A stretch of 50,962 nt of DNA from positions 1 through 50,962 of the forward strand of contig CADANQ010000023.1 in the NCBI GenBank assembly GCA_902789365.1. The letters run 5' to 3'. This DNA is from an uncultured Eubacteriales bacterium. Its GTDB lineage: Bacteria > Bacillota > Clostridia > Christensenellales > Aristaeellaceae. Positions 8,003 through 15,762 of this stretch are shown piece by piece; position 1 is the first letter of the stretch, and each line of letters begins with the position of its first letter. The translations under genes and the position numbers were made by a program. Below the pieces are notes generated by a model that was given only the letters and a program-made list of their open reading frames with translations, was not told where the DNA came from and made no database searches.

Positions 8003-9275
8003 GAAATCATTTGCAGACCACATCAAGAAATACGCGGTCACATATCTGTTCATCATGCTGAGCGTGTTCTTCATCATCGTTTCCGGCATGGATATCCATT
8101 ATGTGGCCAGCCAGCTGCTTCTCAGGCTGAACCGCAACGCCTTCATTGTCCTGGCGCTGATCATCCCGATCATTGCGGGCATGGGCATCAACTTTGCCAT
8201 CACCATCGGTGCCATGGCCGCACAGATCGGCCTGCTGCTGACCATTTCCTGTGGTGTGACAGGCATTCCGGGCATCCTCATGGCGGGCTTTATCACCCTG
8301 GTGCTGGGTTCCCTCTTCGGCTTCCTGATCGGCAGGCTGCTCAATAAGATGAAGGGCCAGGAGACCATCGGCTCGATGATCCTCGGATACTTCGCAAACG
8401 GCGCGTATCAGCTCCTGTTCCTCTTCATCTTCGGTTCCCTGATTCCCCTGAGCGACAAGGTGACCATCGTCGGCGCCACCGGTGTGCAGAACACCCTGAA
8501 CCTGACGGGCTCGGTGGGGCTGTACAAGGCCGTCGACGGCATCCTGCAGGTGCCGTTCCTGACGGGACTTTATGTGCTGTGCCTCTGCGCTGCGGCCTTT
8601 GCCGTGATTCAGTACACCCGCAAAAAGATCAGCCTCAGGCGGATGGCGGTCACCGTCGGCGTCGTCGTGTTTTTCGCGGCCCTGACGCTGGTGCCGGCCA
8701 TCGGCGATATCTTCCGCAAGACCGACCGCCACAACGCCATTACGGTGCCCGTGATCACATGGCTTCTGATCGGCTTCCTGTGCCTTTTCAATTCCACGGT
8801 GATGAGCACCCGCCTGGGACAGAAATTCCGCGCGGTGGGCCAGAGCCAGACCGTGGCCAACGCGGCGGGCATCGACGTGGACAGGACCAGGGTGATCGCC
8901 ATCATGCTGTCCACGGTCCTTGCCGGATGGGGCCAGATTGTCTTTATGCAGTCCGACGGCATCGGCACCTTCCAGACCTATGCCGCCCATGAGCAGGTGG
9001 GCCTGTATGCCGGCGCGGCCATATTGGTGGGCGGCGCTTCCATCGACCGGGCCACCAACACCCAGGCGCTGATCGGCACCTTCCTTTTCCATTCCCTGTT
9101 CATTACCGCCCAGAGCGCGGCCTCCAATCTGTTCGGAGATTCCGCGGTGGGCGAGTATTTCAGGGCATTCCTGTCCTACGGGGTCATCGCGCTGGCGCTG
9201 GTCATCTATGCCTGGCGGGCTTCGAAGAAGAAGAAGGAAGGCAGCGTGGACCTGAACGCCCTTGCGAAAAACTGA
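7995..9275 (+). CDS. ABC importer permease, second subunit
   Basis: A 426-residue BPD_transp_2 family permease with about ten hydrophobic segments. The motif GIDVDRTRVIAIMLSTVLAG near the C-terminus is the counterpart of the ATPase-contacting loop in the first permease. It has no large soluble insert, so the pair is asymmetric. I choose the GTG at 7995 because GGAGG at 7982-7986 gives an 8-bp spacing; the in-frame GTG at 7986 overlaps that site. The gene overlaps the stop of the upstream permease, consistent with coupled translation and a 1:1 heterodimer. A strong terminator follows, closing the four-gene operon that starts at 2891. Confidence 0.88.
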   Translation: MNKKSFADHIKKYAVTYLFIMLSVFFIIVSGMDIHYVASQLLLRLNRNAFIVLALIIPIIAGMGINFAITIGAMAAQIGLLLTISCGVTGIPGILMAGFITLVLGSLFGFLIGRLLNKMKGQETIGSMILGYFANGAYQLLFLFIFGSLIPLSDKVTIVGATGVQNTLNLTGSVGLYKAVDGILQVPFLTGLYVLCLCAAAFAVIQYTRKKISLRRMAVTVGVVVFFAALTLVPAIGDIFRKTDRHNAITVPVITWLLIGFLCLFNSTVMSTRLGQKFRAVGQSQTVANAAGIDVDRTRVIAIMLSTVLAGWGQIVFMQSDGIGTFQTYAAHEQVGLYAGAAILVGGASIDRATNTQALIGTFLFHSLFITAQSAASNLFGDSAVGEYFRAFLSYGVIALALVIYAWRASKKKKEGSVDLNALAKN

Positions 9276-9294
9276 AGAATAAAAGGGCTTTTCT

Positions 9295-9325
9295 CCGGCG
9301 GCCCCGCGGGGCCGCCGGCTTTTTA
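9295..9325 (+). terminator. Rho-independent terminator of importer operon
   Basis: A perfect 12-bp GC palindrome (9295-9318, arms CCGGCGGCCCCG and CGGGGCCGCCGG) is followed by CTTTTTA. It ends the importer operon 19 bp after the last stop codon. Confidence 0.9.
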
Positions 9326-9421
9326 TCCCCCGGGGAAGATTTTCCCCGGCTTCACAGGCGTTCGGATATTATAAAAGTACGCTTTTTATCAAACCCGGCC
9401 CTCCTGACAGGAAATACGTGG

Positions 9422-9450
9422 TTGTCAAGCGGCGGCCTTTGGGTTATAAT
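9422..9450 (+). promoter_or_regulatory. Promoter of tRNA-Leu
   Basis: -35 TTGTCA (9422-9427), a 17-bp spacer and a consensus -10 TATAAT (9445-9450), ending 8 bp before the mature tRNA 5' end. Confidence 0.85.
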
Positions 9451-9458
9451 ACGCGTGA

Positions 9459-9543
9459 GCCGGTGTGGCGGAATGGCAGACGCCGGGGACTTAAAATCCC
9501 CTGATCCATGATCGTGTGGGTTCGAGCCCCACCACCGGTACCA
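9459..9543 (+). tRNA. tRNA-Leu (anticodon TAA)
   Basis: A class II tRNA of 85 nt. The acceptor arm GCCGGTG pairs with CACCGGT (first pair is G-U). The D arm is GGCGGAATGGCAGACGC. The anticodon stem GGGGA/TCCCC encloses CTTAAAA with anticodon TAA. A long variable arm follows, then the T arm with GTTCGAGCC. The 3' CCA is encoded. It is a single-gene transcript between its own promoter and terminator. Confidence 0.95.
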
Positions 9544-9547
9544 AAAG

Positions 9548-9581
9548 AGGGCTCCGGAAACGCTTCCGGGCCCTGTTTTTT
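9548..9581 (+). terminator. Terminator after tRNA-Leu
   Basis: The stem AGGGC-T-CCGGAA / TTCCGG-GCCCT has one bulge and is followed by GTTTTTT. It separates the tRNA from the GH26 gene at 9601. Confidence 0.85.
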
Positions 9582-9600
9582 GGAATAAGAGGAGCGGTAT

Positions 9601-10512
9601 ATGACGGAAAGAAACGATAATGCCCCGCTGCCCGCGGATCCCATGGCCACGGCGCGCTGCCGCAAACTGTACGCTCTTCTGCGCGGCTGCGAAGGACGGA
9701 AGATCCTGACGGCCCAGCAGGAAAGCCCCGGACGTTTTTGGCACGACAGGGAGATGGACTATCTGAAGGAACTCACGGGATTTCTGCCCGCCATCCGGGG
9801 ACTGGACTTCATCCACAACGATTTTGAGGGCTGTACGGAGCGGGCCCTGAGGTGGAACGACGCCGGCGGGATTGTGACCATCTGCTGGCATACGGGGGTT
9901 GAGGGCATCGGTTACCCGGACAGCAAGGAGGAGCGCCACGACGTTTCCGGGCTTTTGAAAGCGGGAAGCGAGGAAAACGGCCGCCTGATGAAACGCTGGG
10001 AAGAAGCGGCAAAGGCCCTCGCCCGCCTGGAAAGCGCGGACGTTCCGGTGCTGTGGCGGCCCTTCCACGAGTTTGACGGCCGGTGGTTCTGGTGGGGCAA
10101 GGACGGCGGCGAAAGCTTTGCCGCCCTGTGGAGGGAGATGCGGAGGTTCTTTACGGAGGAGTTCGGCCTGCATAACCTTTTGTGGGTTTTGGGCTATGCC
10201 GACGACGTGACGGACGGCTGGTATCCCGGAGACGGCGAATGCGATATCCTGGGATCGGACACCTATCGGGGCGAGACCACCCACAGGGCGTCCTACGACC
10301 GGCTGGGAAAGATCTGCGGCCTCAAGCCCCGGTGCTTCCACGAGTGCGGGAAGCTTCCCGCGGCGGAACGCTTCTTTGAGGAAGGGGCGACGTGGGCTTA
10401 TGTGATGCCGTGGCACGGACGGTGGCTTACGGAGGACAACGCGCCCGAGAGGATCAGGGCCTTTTACCTAAGCGACAGGACCCTGTGTCTGGGGGAGACG
10501 GCGCCTTTCTGA
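9601..10512 (+). CDS. GH26 family glycoside hydrolase, beta-mannanase-like, intracellular
   Basis: A 303-residue TIM-barrel hydrolase of family GH26, whose best-known members cut beta-1,4-mannan with retention of configuration. The general acid/base is predicted at Glu157 in LWRPFHEFDG, with the usual preceding His156. The nucleophile is predicted at Glu248 in CFHECGK. The sugar-cleft motif RWFWWGKDGGESF is also present. There is no signal peptide and no carbohydrate-binding module, so it probably acts on imported oligosaccharides. It starts at an ATG with AGAGGAG upstream, immediately after the tRNA-Leu terminator, and I find no clear promoter of its own. GH26 also contains beta-1,3-xylanases and lichenases, so the substrate is not certain. 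Confidence 0.85.
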   Translation: MTERNDNAPLPADPMATARCRKLYALLRGCEGRKILTAQQESPGRFWHDREMDYLKELTGFLPAIRGLDFIHNDFEGCTERALRWNDAGGIVTICWHTGVEGIGYPDSKEERHDVSGLLKAGSEENGRLMKRWEEAAKALARLESADVPVLWRPFHEFDGRWFWWGKDGGESFAALWREMRRFFTEEFGLHNLLWVLGYADDVTDGWYPGDGECDILGSDTYRGETTHRASYDRLGKICGLKPRCFHECGKLPAAERFFEEGATWAYVMPWHGRWLTEDNAPERIRAFYLSDRTLCLGETAPF

Positions 10513-10561
10513 CGGCGGGACGCCGCGAAAAACGCATAACACAAAAAAACAATAAAAGAAC

Positions 10562-10575
10562 AGAAAGCGCTTTCC
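10562..10575. promoter_or_regulatory. cre-like palindrome upstream of acyl-CoA synthetase
   Basis: AGAAAGCGCTTTCC contains the perfect palindrome GAAAGCGCTTTC (10563-10574). It matches the CcpA consensus TGAAARCGYTTTCA at all but the two end bases. It lies about 143 bp upstream of the synthetase start, suggesting carbon-catabolite control. Confidence 0.55.
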
Positions 10576-10600
10576 GGAAGGATTGATTTTTTTCGGGAAG

Positions 10601-10654
10601 AGTGATAACTTTTGTATTATATCAGTGATAAGTTTGGCATTATGAAACACTGAT
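10601..10654. promoter_or_regulatory. Direct and inverted repeats in the acyl-CoA synthetase promoter region
   Basis: AGTGATAACTTTTG (10601-10614) recurs as AGTGATAAGTTTGG (10624-10637), 12 of 14 identical at a 23-bp offset, that is about two helical turns. A -10-like TATTAT (10615-10620) lies between them. ATCAGTG (10621-10627) is also inverted as CACTGAT (10648-10654). The layout resembles operator half-sites around a promoter; the regulator is unknown. Confidence 0.5.
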
Positions 10655-10717
10655 CACCGAAAAACAATCAGGCCCGGAGGGCCGAAAAAAACGAAAAAGG
10701 CAGGGGGAACAATCAAA

Positions 10718-12352
10718 ATGCCCGTCATGGAGTACCTGGAAAGAAACGCGCGGAAGTGCCCGGATGAGGTGGCGCTGGTGGAATTGAACCCGGAGGAAAG
10801 GGACCGGCGGAGGATGACATGGAAGGAATTCGACCTGATCCAGCCGGACGTGAACAAGCCCTACCGCAGGGAGATCACCTGGAGCGTTTTCAATGAAAAG
10901 GCCAACCGCTTTGCCAACATGCTTTTGTCCCGCGGCGTGGGCAAGGGGGACAAGGTGGCCATCCTGATGTACAACTGCCTGGAATGGCTGCCGATCTATT
11001 TCGGCGTCCTCAAGACCGGCGCCATCGCGGTGCCCTTCAATTTCCGCTACGACGCGGATGAAATCGTCTACTGCGCGGAGCTTGCGGAGGTGGACGTGAT
11101 CGTATTCGGCGACGCCTTCATCGGCCGCATCGAGACCAACGCCGAACGCCTGAGCCACGGCAGGCTGCTGATCTTTGTGGGGGACAACTGTCCCAGCTTC
11201 GCCGAAAGCTATCACGAACTGGTCGCGGACTGCTCCAGCAAGAATCCCGGCATCCACCTGACCGACGACGATTTCGGCGCCATTTATTTTTCCTCCGGCA
11301 CCACGGGCTTCCCCAAGGCCATCCTGCATAAGCACCAGTCGCTGACTCAGGCGGCCCAGATGGAAGCAAAGCATCACCTGACCGGCAGGGACGACTGCTT
11401 CCTGTGCATTCCGCCGCTGTATCACACCGGCGCCAAGTTCCACTGGATGGGCAGCCTTGTGGCCTGTTCCAAGGCCGTGCTCCTGAAGGGCACCCGCCCC
11501 GAGACCATCCTGAAGGCGGTTTCGGACGAGAGGTGCACCATCGTATGGCTCCTGGTGCCTTGGGCCCAGGACATCCTGGATGCGCTGGACCGGGGCGATC
11601 TGAAGCTGGAGGATTACCACCTGAGCCAGTGGCGGCTGATGCACATCGGCGCCCAGCCGGTGCCGCCGTCCCTGATCAAGCGCTGGATGGAGTATTTCCC
11701 GAATCACCAGTACGATACCAACTACGGCCTGTCCGAATCCACCGGTCCCGGCTGCGTCCATCTGGGCATCGGGAACATCCGCAAGGTCGGCGCCATCGGC
11801 GTGCCCGGCTATCGCTGGGAATGCCGCATCGTGGACGAGAACGGCGCGGAGGTAAAGCAGGGGGACGTGGGCGAACTGTGCGTCAAGGGCCCCGGCGTCA
11901 TGACCTGCTATTACCGCAACCCGGAGGAAACCGCCGCCTGCCTGAAGGACGGATGGCTCTTTACCGGCGATATGGCCATGCAGGACGAGGAAGGCTTCAT
12001 TTACCTGGTGGACCGCAAGAAGGACGTGATCGTCTCCGGCGGCGAGAACATCTATCCCGTCCAGATCGAGGACTTCATCCGCCGGTTCGACAAGGTGAAG
12101 GACGTGGCGGTTATCGGTCTTTCCGACCGCAGGCTCGGTGAAAAGACCGCCGCCGTGATCGAAATCAAGGAAGGCATGACCTGCACAAAGGAAGAGATTG
12201 ACCAGTTCTGCATGGCTCTTCCCCGGTACAAGCGGCCCAAGGAGGTCATCTTCGCGGATATCCCCAGGAACGCCACCGGCAAGATCGAAAAGCCCAGGCT
12301 CCGCGAACGCTACGGCGCGGACCGCCTGGTGGCAAAGGAAACCACTGAATAA
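10718..12352 (+). CDS. AMP-forming acyl-CoA synthetase / ligase
   Basis: A 544-residue ANL-superfamily enzyme that should activate a carboxylic acid with ATP to an acyl-adenylate and pass it to CoA. Visible motifs in order are the phosphate loop SSGTTGFPKA (192-201), YGLSESTGPG, the hinge TGDMAMQDEEGFIYLVDRKK, GGENIYPVQIEDFI and the C-terminal catalytic lysine in NATGKIEKPRL (Lys522). Length and motif order match medium- or long-chain fatty acyl-CoA ligases; the acid used cannot be inferred. AGGGGGAACA precedes the ATG. It is a single gene between a repeat-rich promoter region and a convergent hydrolase gene. A CcpA-like site upstream suggests repression in rich sugar. Confidence 0.88.
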   Translation: MPVMEYLERNARKCPDEVALVELNPEERDRRRMTWKEFDLIQPDVNKPYRREITWSVFNEKANRFANMLLSRGVGKGDKVAILMYNCLEWLPIYFGVLKTGAIAVPFNFRYDADEIVYCAELAEVDVIVFGDAFIGRIETNAERLSHGRLLIFVGDNCPSFAESYHELVADCSSKNPGIHLTDDDFGAIYFSSGTTGFPKAILHKHQSLTQAAQMEAKHHLTGRDDCFLCIPPLYHTGAKFHWMGSLVACSKAVLLKGTRPETILKAVSDERCTIVWLLVPWAQDILDALDRGDLKLEDYHLSQWRLMHIGAQPVPPSLIKRWMEYFPNHQYDTNYGLSESTGPGCVHLGIGNIRKVGAIGVPGYRWECRIVDENGAEVKQGDVGELCVKGPGVMTCYYRNPEETAACLKDGWLFTGDMAMQDEEGFIYLVDRKKDVIVSGGENIYPVQIEDFIRRFDKVKDVAVIGLSDRRLGEKTAAVIEIKEGMTCTKEEIDQFCMALPRYKRPKEVIFADIPRNATGKIEKPRLRERYGADRLVAKETTE

Positions 12353-12390
12353 GCTTTTTATGAGCTTCGGGGGCGGGAATTTTCCGCACA

Positions 12391-12422
12391 TAAAAGGGAC
12401 GGCGCCCTGCGGACGCCGTCCC
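12391..12422 (-). terminator. Terminator between convergent genes
   Basis: Hairpin with arms GGGACGGCG (12396-12404) and CGCCGTCCC (12414-12422). Read on the minus strand it is followed by TTTTATG, so it best serves the hydrolase gene ending at 12438. It may also slow plus-strand transcripts from the synthetase. Confidence 0.7.
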
Positions 12423-12437
12423 GGGAAAGGCCGGATG

Positions 12438-13256
12438 TCATACCCCGAGGAGGGCGCGGGCGTTCCCCGAAAGGATCATCCCGATCTCCTCTTCACCGAG
12501 GCCGGATGAGCGGATAAGCTCCGCGGAACCCCGGATGGAGGACCAGGGGCTGTCGGTCCCGAAAAGGATCCGGTCCGCGCCGTGGAGACGGACCATCCGG
12601 ACAAACTGATCCCGCGGCAGAAAATCGGGCCTGTCGTCGGGCGCAAGGCAGAAGGACGTGTCCAGCCACAGCCCCGGGACGCCGAGGAAGCGCTCGGCCT
12701 CCTCCCACTGTCCCCAGGCGCCCATGTGCGCCAACACCAGTTTCCTCGGAGGCGCTTTTTCCAGCATGTTCAGGATGCGCTCCCAGGAGCATTCCCTCCT
12801 GTCCGGGAAGGAAATGTCCATGCCGCCGTGGATCGTGACGATCATGTCCCGCTCCGCGGCACCTCTGAGGATGCGGAGGGTCAGGGGGTCGTCCACGGCC
12901 GTGTCCTGGAAGACGGGGTGCAGCTTGATGCCCCTGAAGCCCATTTCCTTCAGGGCGTCCAGGATGCGTTCGGGCTCTTCGTCCCGGGGATGGATGCCCG
13001 CGAAGGAAACAAGGCCCGTGGCGCCGGAGGTTTCGTTCATTTCCTTTCCGGCGCGCGCGATGCTCATCCACTGTCCCGGCCTGGTGGCCACGGGCAGATT
13101 CACCGTGAGGCTGACGCCGGCGGCGCGCGCCGCAGCGGACAGGGAGGAGGCCCTCCCGTCGGAAAAGGGGCGGATGCCGGAGGACGCGGCCAGCGCCGCG
13201 ACGGCCCTGGAGGCAATGGCGTCCGGAAACGTGTGAGCGTGAAAATCGATGATCAT
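12438..13256 (-). CDS. Metal-dependent TIM-barrel hydrolase (amidohydrolase_2 type)
   Basis: A 272-residue member of the amidohydrolase superfamily. It opens with MIIDFHAHTF, where the HxH pair (His6, His8) would bind the catalytic metal. Later strands show GIKLHPVFQ, IVTIHGGMDISF and LAHMGAWGQW, and the final metal-site motif LFGTDSPWSS. This fits the amidohydrolase_2 (ACMSD-related) group, which includes decarboxylases and hydrolases of small acids; the substrate is unknown. I place the start at 13256 since the conserved first strand begins there and ACAGGAAAG lies upstream; the frame extends further but reads as non-coding. It is divergent from the sodium symporter at 13431, sharing a 174-bp gap, so the two may handle the same compound. 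Confidence 0.8.
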   Translation of the reverse strand: MIIDFHAHTFPDAIASRAVAALAASSGIRPFSDGRASSLSAAARAAGVSLTVNLPVATRPGQWMSIARAGKEMNETSGATGLVSFAGIHPRDEEPERILDALKEMGFRGIKLHPVFQDTAVDDPLTLRILRGAAERDMIVTIHGGMDISFPDRRECSWERILNMLEKAPPRKLVLAHMGAWGQWEEAERFLGVPGLWLDTSFCLAPDDRPDFLPRDQFVRMVRLHGADRILFGTDSPWSSIRGSAELIRSSGLGEEEIGMILSGNARALLGV

Positions 13257-13430
13257 GGCTTTCCTGTCTGAGAGCCGTATAGGAGAGGACGGCTCCCGCA
13301 ATGCGCAAGTACCGGTAAAAACAGGGAAAAACTTCCGGGCGGACGGGCAAAGCCCGCGCTTCCCGAAAGGTATTATATCCGTTTTCGGTCGTCGGGGCAA
13401 GGCGCCCGGACCGATGAAAGGAAGGGGAAT

Positions 13431-14990
13431 ATGACCATTGCACTGCTTCTTGTCTATGTCGTCATCATGGTCGGGATCGGCTTTTACTGCCGCAGGCACG
13501 CGACGGACGTCAACGGCTTCGTCCTGGGCGGACGTGCCGTCGGCCCGTGGCTGACTGCCTTCGCCTACGGCACCTCATACTTCAGCGCGGTCATTTTCGT
13601 GGGCTATGCCGGCCAGTTCGGCTGGAAATACGGCATGGCTTCCACTTGGGTGGGCCTGGGGAACGCCTTTATCGGGTCCCTGCTGGCCTGGGTAATCCTG
13701 GGCAGAAGGACGAGGCTGATGACCCAGTACCTGGAGAGCAAGACGATGCCGGATTTCTTCGGCCTGCGCTTCGGGTCGAGGAAGCTGAAGCTGGTGGCGT
13801 CGGTCATCACCTTCATTTTCCTGATTCCCTATACCGCGTCGCTGTTCAACGGCCTCAGCCGGCTGTTCAACATGGCCTTCCCGGGCATCGATTACACCTG
13901 GTGCGTCGTCGTGATGGCCTTCCTGACCGCGGTCTACGTGATTGCCGGCGGCTATATGGCCACCGCCATCAACGACTTTATCCAGGGTCTGATCATGATC
14001 GTGGGCATCGCGGCCATCATCCTGGCGGTGCTGAACGTCAACGGCGGGCTGGTGGGCTCCATGGCGGAACTGAGCAAAATGAGCGCCGAAACCCCGGCGG
14101 GGACCATGCACGGCGCTTTCACGTCCTTCCTGGGCCCGGATCCCGGGATGCTGCTGGGCGTCGTTATCCTGACGTCCCTGGGCACCTGGGGGCTTCCCCA
14201 GATGGTGGGCAAATTCTATGCCATCAAGGATGAGGACGCCGTCCGCAAAGGGACCATCATCTCCACGCTCTTTGCCATCATCGTCGCCGGCGGCTGCTAT
14301 TTCCTGGGCGGCTTCGGCAGGCTGTTCCTGGCCGAAAGCGATTTCAGCGGCGTATACGACGCCATCGTGCCCAAGATGCTGGAGGTCAGCCTGTCGCCCG
14401 CGCTGATCGCGGTGGTACTGATCCTGGTGCTGTCCGCGTCCATGAGCACCCTGTCATCCCTGGTTTTGTCCTCCTCCTCCACCATCACCCTGGACCTGAT
14501 CAACGAAGCGAAGAAAAAGAAGCTGGGGGAAAAGGAGAAGCTGAACGTGCTGCGCTGCTTCGTCGCCGTCTTCATCATCCTGTCCGCCGCCATCGCCATC
14601 CTGCAGTACAAATCCTCCATCGCCTTCATCGCCCAGATGATGGGCGTCAGCTGGGGCACCCTGGCCGGATGCTTCCTGGCCCCCTTCATGTACGGGCTGT
14701 ACTGGAAAAAAACCACCCGCGGCTCGGTATGGGCGGCCTTCGTCTGGGGCCTTGCCGTCAACCTGTTTGAACTGCTGGTCTGGACGGGCAATGTCAAAGT
14801 TTCCGGCTCTTTCATGGGCTACTTCTTTGCCAGCCCCATCAACGCCGGCGTCCTGGCCATGCTCGGCGGCATGATCGTGGTGCCCGTGGTGAGCATGTTC
14901 ACCCCGAAGATGGACGCGAAGCTCGTGGACAACGCCTTCGCCTGCTATGAAAAGCCGACGACCGTGGCCCAGAGGGAAAACCTGGGCTGA
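13431..14990 (+). CDS. Sodium:solute symporter (SSS family)
   Basis: A 519-residue integral membrane transporter with about thirteen hydrophobic segments and no signal peptide. Family features include FVLGGRAVGPWLTAFAYGTSYFS near the start, YVIAGGYMATAINDFIQG in the middle, and TSLGTWGLPQMVGKFYAIKDE, which corresponds to the usual sodium/substrate region of the PutP-like group. The C-terminal part STLSSLVLSSSSTITLD is also typical. It should use the sodium gradient to import a small organic solute such as an amino acid, carboxylate or sugar. The start codon follows AAAGGAAGGGGAAT. The promoter in the 174-bp gap is not clear (TATTAT at 13371 lacks a good -35). Confidence 0.88.
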   Translation: MTIALLLVYVVIMVGIGFYCRRHATDVNGFVLGGRAVGPWLTAFAYGTSYFSAVIFVGYAGQFGWKYGMASTWVGLGNAFIGSLLAWVILGRRTRLMTQYLESKTMPDFFGLRFGSRKLKLVASVITFIFLIPYTASLFNGLSRLFNMAFPGIDYTWCVVVMAFLTAVYVIAGGYMATAINDFIQGLIMIVGIAAIILAVLNVNGGLVGSMAELSKMSAETPAGTMHGAFTSFLGPDPGMLLGVVILTSLGTWGLPQMVGKFYAIKDEDAVRKGTIISTLFAIIVAGGCYFLGGFGRLFLAESDFSGVYDAIVPKMLEVSLSPALIAVVLILVLSASMSTLSSLVLSSSSTITLDLINEAKKKKLGEKEKLNVLRCFVAVFIILSAAIAILQYKSSIAFIAQMMGVSWGTLAGCFLAPFMYGLYWKKTTRGSVWAAFVWGLAVNLFELLVWTGNVKVSGSFMGYFFASPINAGVLAMLGGMIVVPVVSMFTPKMDAKLVDNAFACYEKPTTVAQRENLG

Positions 14991-15048
14991 CGCGGAAAGG
15001 GCTTCCCCGACGGCAGACCGCCGCGGAGAGCCCCGCTTCTTTACGGGA

Positions 15049-15084
15049 CGCGGGCCGCGAATTATTCGACGCGGCCCGCGTTTT
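15049..15084 (+). terminator. Terminator after symporter gene
   Basis: Perfect 11-bp stem CGCGGGCCGCG / CGCGGCCCGCG (15049-15059 and 15070-15080), loop AATTATTCGA, followed by TTTT. Beyond it, 15085-15188 is purine-rich and I see no gene there. Confidence 0.85.
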
Positions 15085-15188
15085 GCCGGACGGAAGACGG
15101 ACAAGGCGCAGGAACGTGCCCGGAACGGCGGAAACGGAAACGGGAAAGGGGAAAGGGGGAAATATTTTGCGACGGGTTTAAAAAGGGG

Positions 15189-15217
15189 TTGACAAACCGT
15201 CCGATCGCGAGTAATAT
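15189..15217 (+). promoter_or_regulatory. Promoter of the Val-Asp-Phe-Gly tRNA operon
   Basis: Perfect -35 TTGACA (15189-15194), 17-bp spacer, -10 TAATAT (15212-15217). A leader of about 60 nt precedes the first tRNA. Confidence 0.85.
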
Positions 15218-15281
15218 ATTATGCGTGCCGTTCAGTTACGGTCACCGTAGGGAACAGGCTCCTGTGCTCGTCACAGTATTC

Positions 15282-15354
15282 GGGAGCATAGCTCAGCTGG
15301 GAGAGCATTTGCCTTACAAGCAAAGGGTCACAGGTTCGAGCCCTGTTGTTCCCA
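15282..15354 (+). tRNA. tRNA-Val (anticodon TAC)
   Basis: Acceptor arm GGGAGCA pairs with TGTTCCC (one G-U). D arm GCTCAGCTGGGAGAGC; anticodon stem TTGCC..., loop CTTACAA with anticodon TAC; T arm with GGTTCGAGCC. The bases after the discriminator A are TCA, so the CCA end is not encoded and must be added by CCA nucleotidyltransferase. Confidence 0.95.
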
Positions 15355-15360
15355 TCATTT

Positions 15361-15438
15361 GGCCCGGTAGTTCAGTTGGTTTAGAATGCCAGCCTGTCAC
15401 GCTGGAGGTCAGGGGTTCGAGCCCCCTTCGGGTCGCCA
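15361..15438 (+). tRNA. tRNA-Asp (anticodon GTC)
   Basis: Acceptor GGCCCGG pairs with TCGGGTC (wobbles at positions 2 and 7). The anticodon stem CCAGC/GCTGG surrounds CTGTCAC with anticodon GTC. T arm GGGGTTCGAGCCCCC. Discriminator G and encoded CCA. Six bases separate it from tRNA-Val. Confidence 0.95.
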
Positions 15439-15441
15439 TAA

Positions 15442-15516
15442 TGCCTTGGTAGCTCAGTCGGTAGAGCAATAGACTGAAAATCTATGTGTCGGTGGTTCGA
15501 TTCCGCCCCAAGGCAC
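15442..15516 (+). tRNA. tRNA-Phe (anticodon GAA)
   Basis: Acceptor TGCCTTG pairs with CAAGGCA. Anticodon stem ATAGA/TCTAT encloses CTGAAAA with anticodon GAA. T arm GGTGGTTCGATTCCGCC. The 3' flank reads CCTTT, so a full CCA is not encoded. It lies 3 bp after tRNA-Asp. Confidence 0.94.
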
Positions 15517-15524
15517 CTTTTTTT

Positions 15525-15600
15525 GCGGTAGTAGCTCAGTTGGTAGAGCGCCACCTTGCCAAGGTGGAGGTCGCGAGTCCGAGCCTCGTCTACCGCTCCA
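15525..15600 (+). tRNA. tRNA-Gly (anticodon GCC)
   Basis: Acceptor GCGGTAG pairs with CTACCGC. Anticodon stem CCACC/GGTGG encloses TTGCCAA with anticodon GCC. T arm GCGAGTCCGAGCCTCG, where TCC replaces the common TTC. CCA is encoded. It is the last tRNA of the operon; a T-run at 15601-15606 follows directly. Confidence 0.95.
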
Positions 15601-15667
15601 TTTTTTAAGGCGCCATAGCCAAGCTTTTTCTTTTGCGGGTGTTCTTCCAGATTAAACCACAGGTTTG

Positions 15668-15696
15668 TTGTATCCGCCGTCCCCGGCTGGTATCAT
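15668..15696 (+). promoter_or_regulatory. Probable promoter of the ClpP-like gene
   Basis: -35-like TTGTAT (15668-15673) and -10 TATCAT (15691-15696) with a 17-bp spacer, 66 bp before the start codon. Confidence 0.5.
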
Positions 15697-15762
15697 ATTT
15701 TCGTCCCGAAAAACGGGCGGACGGGAACGGAAACGAATCGTCGGAAAGGAAGGATACATCGG

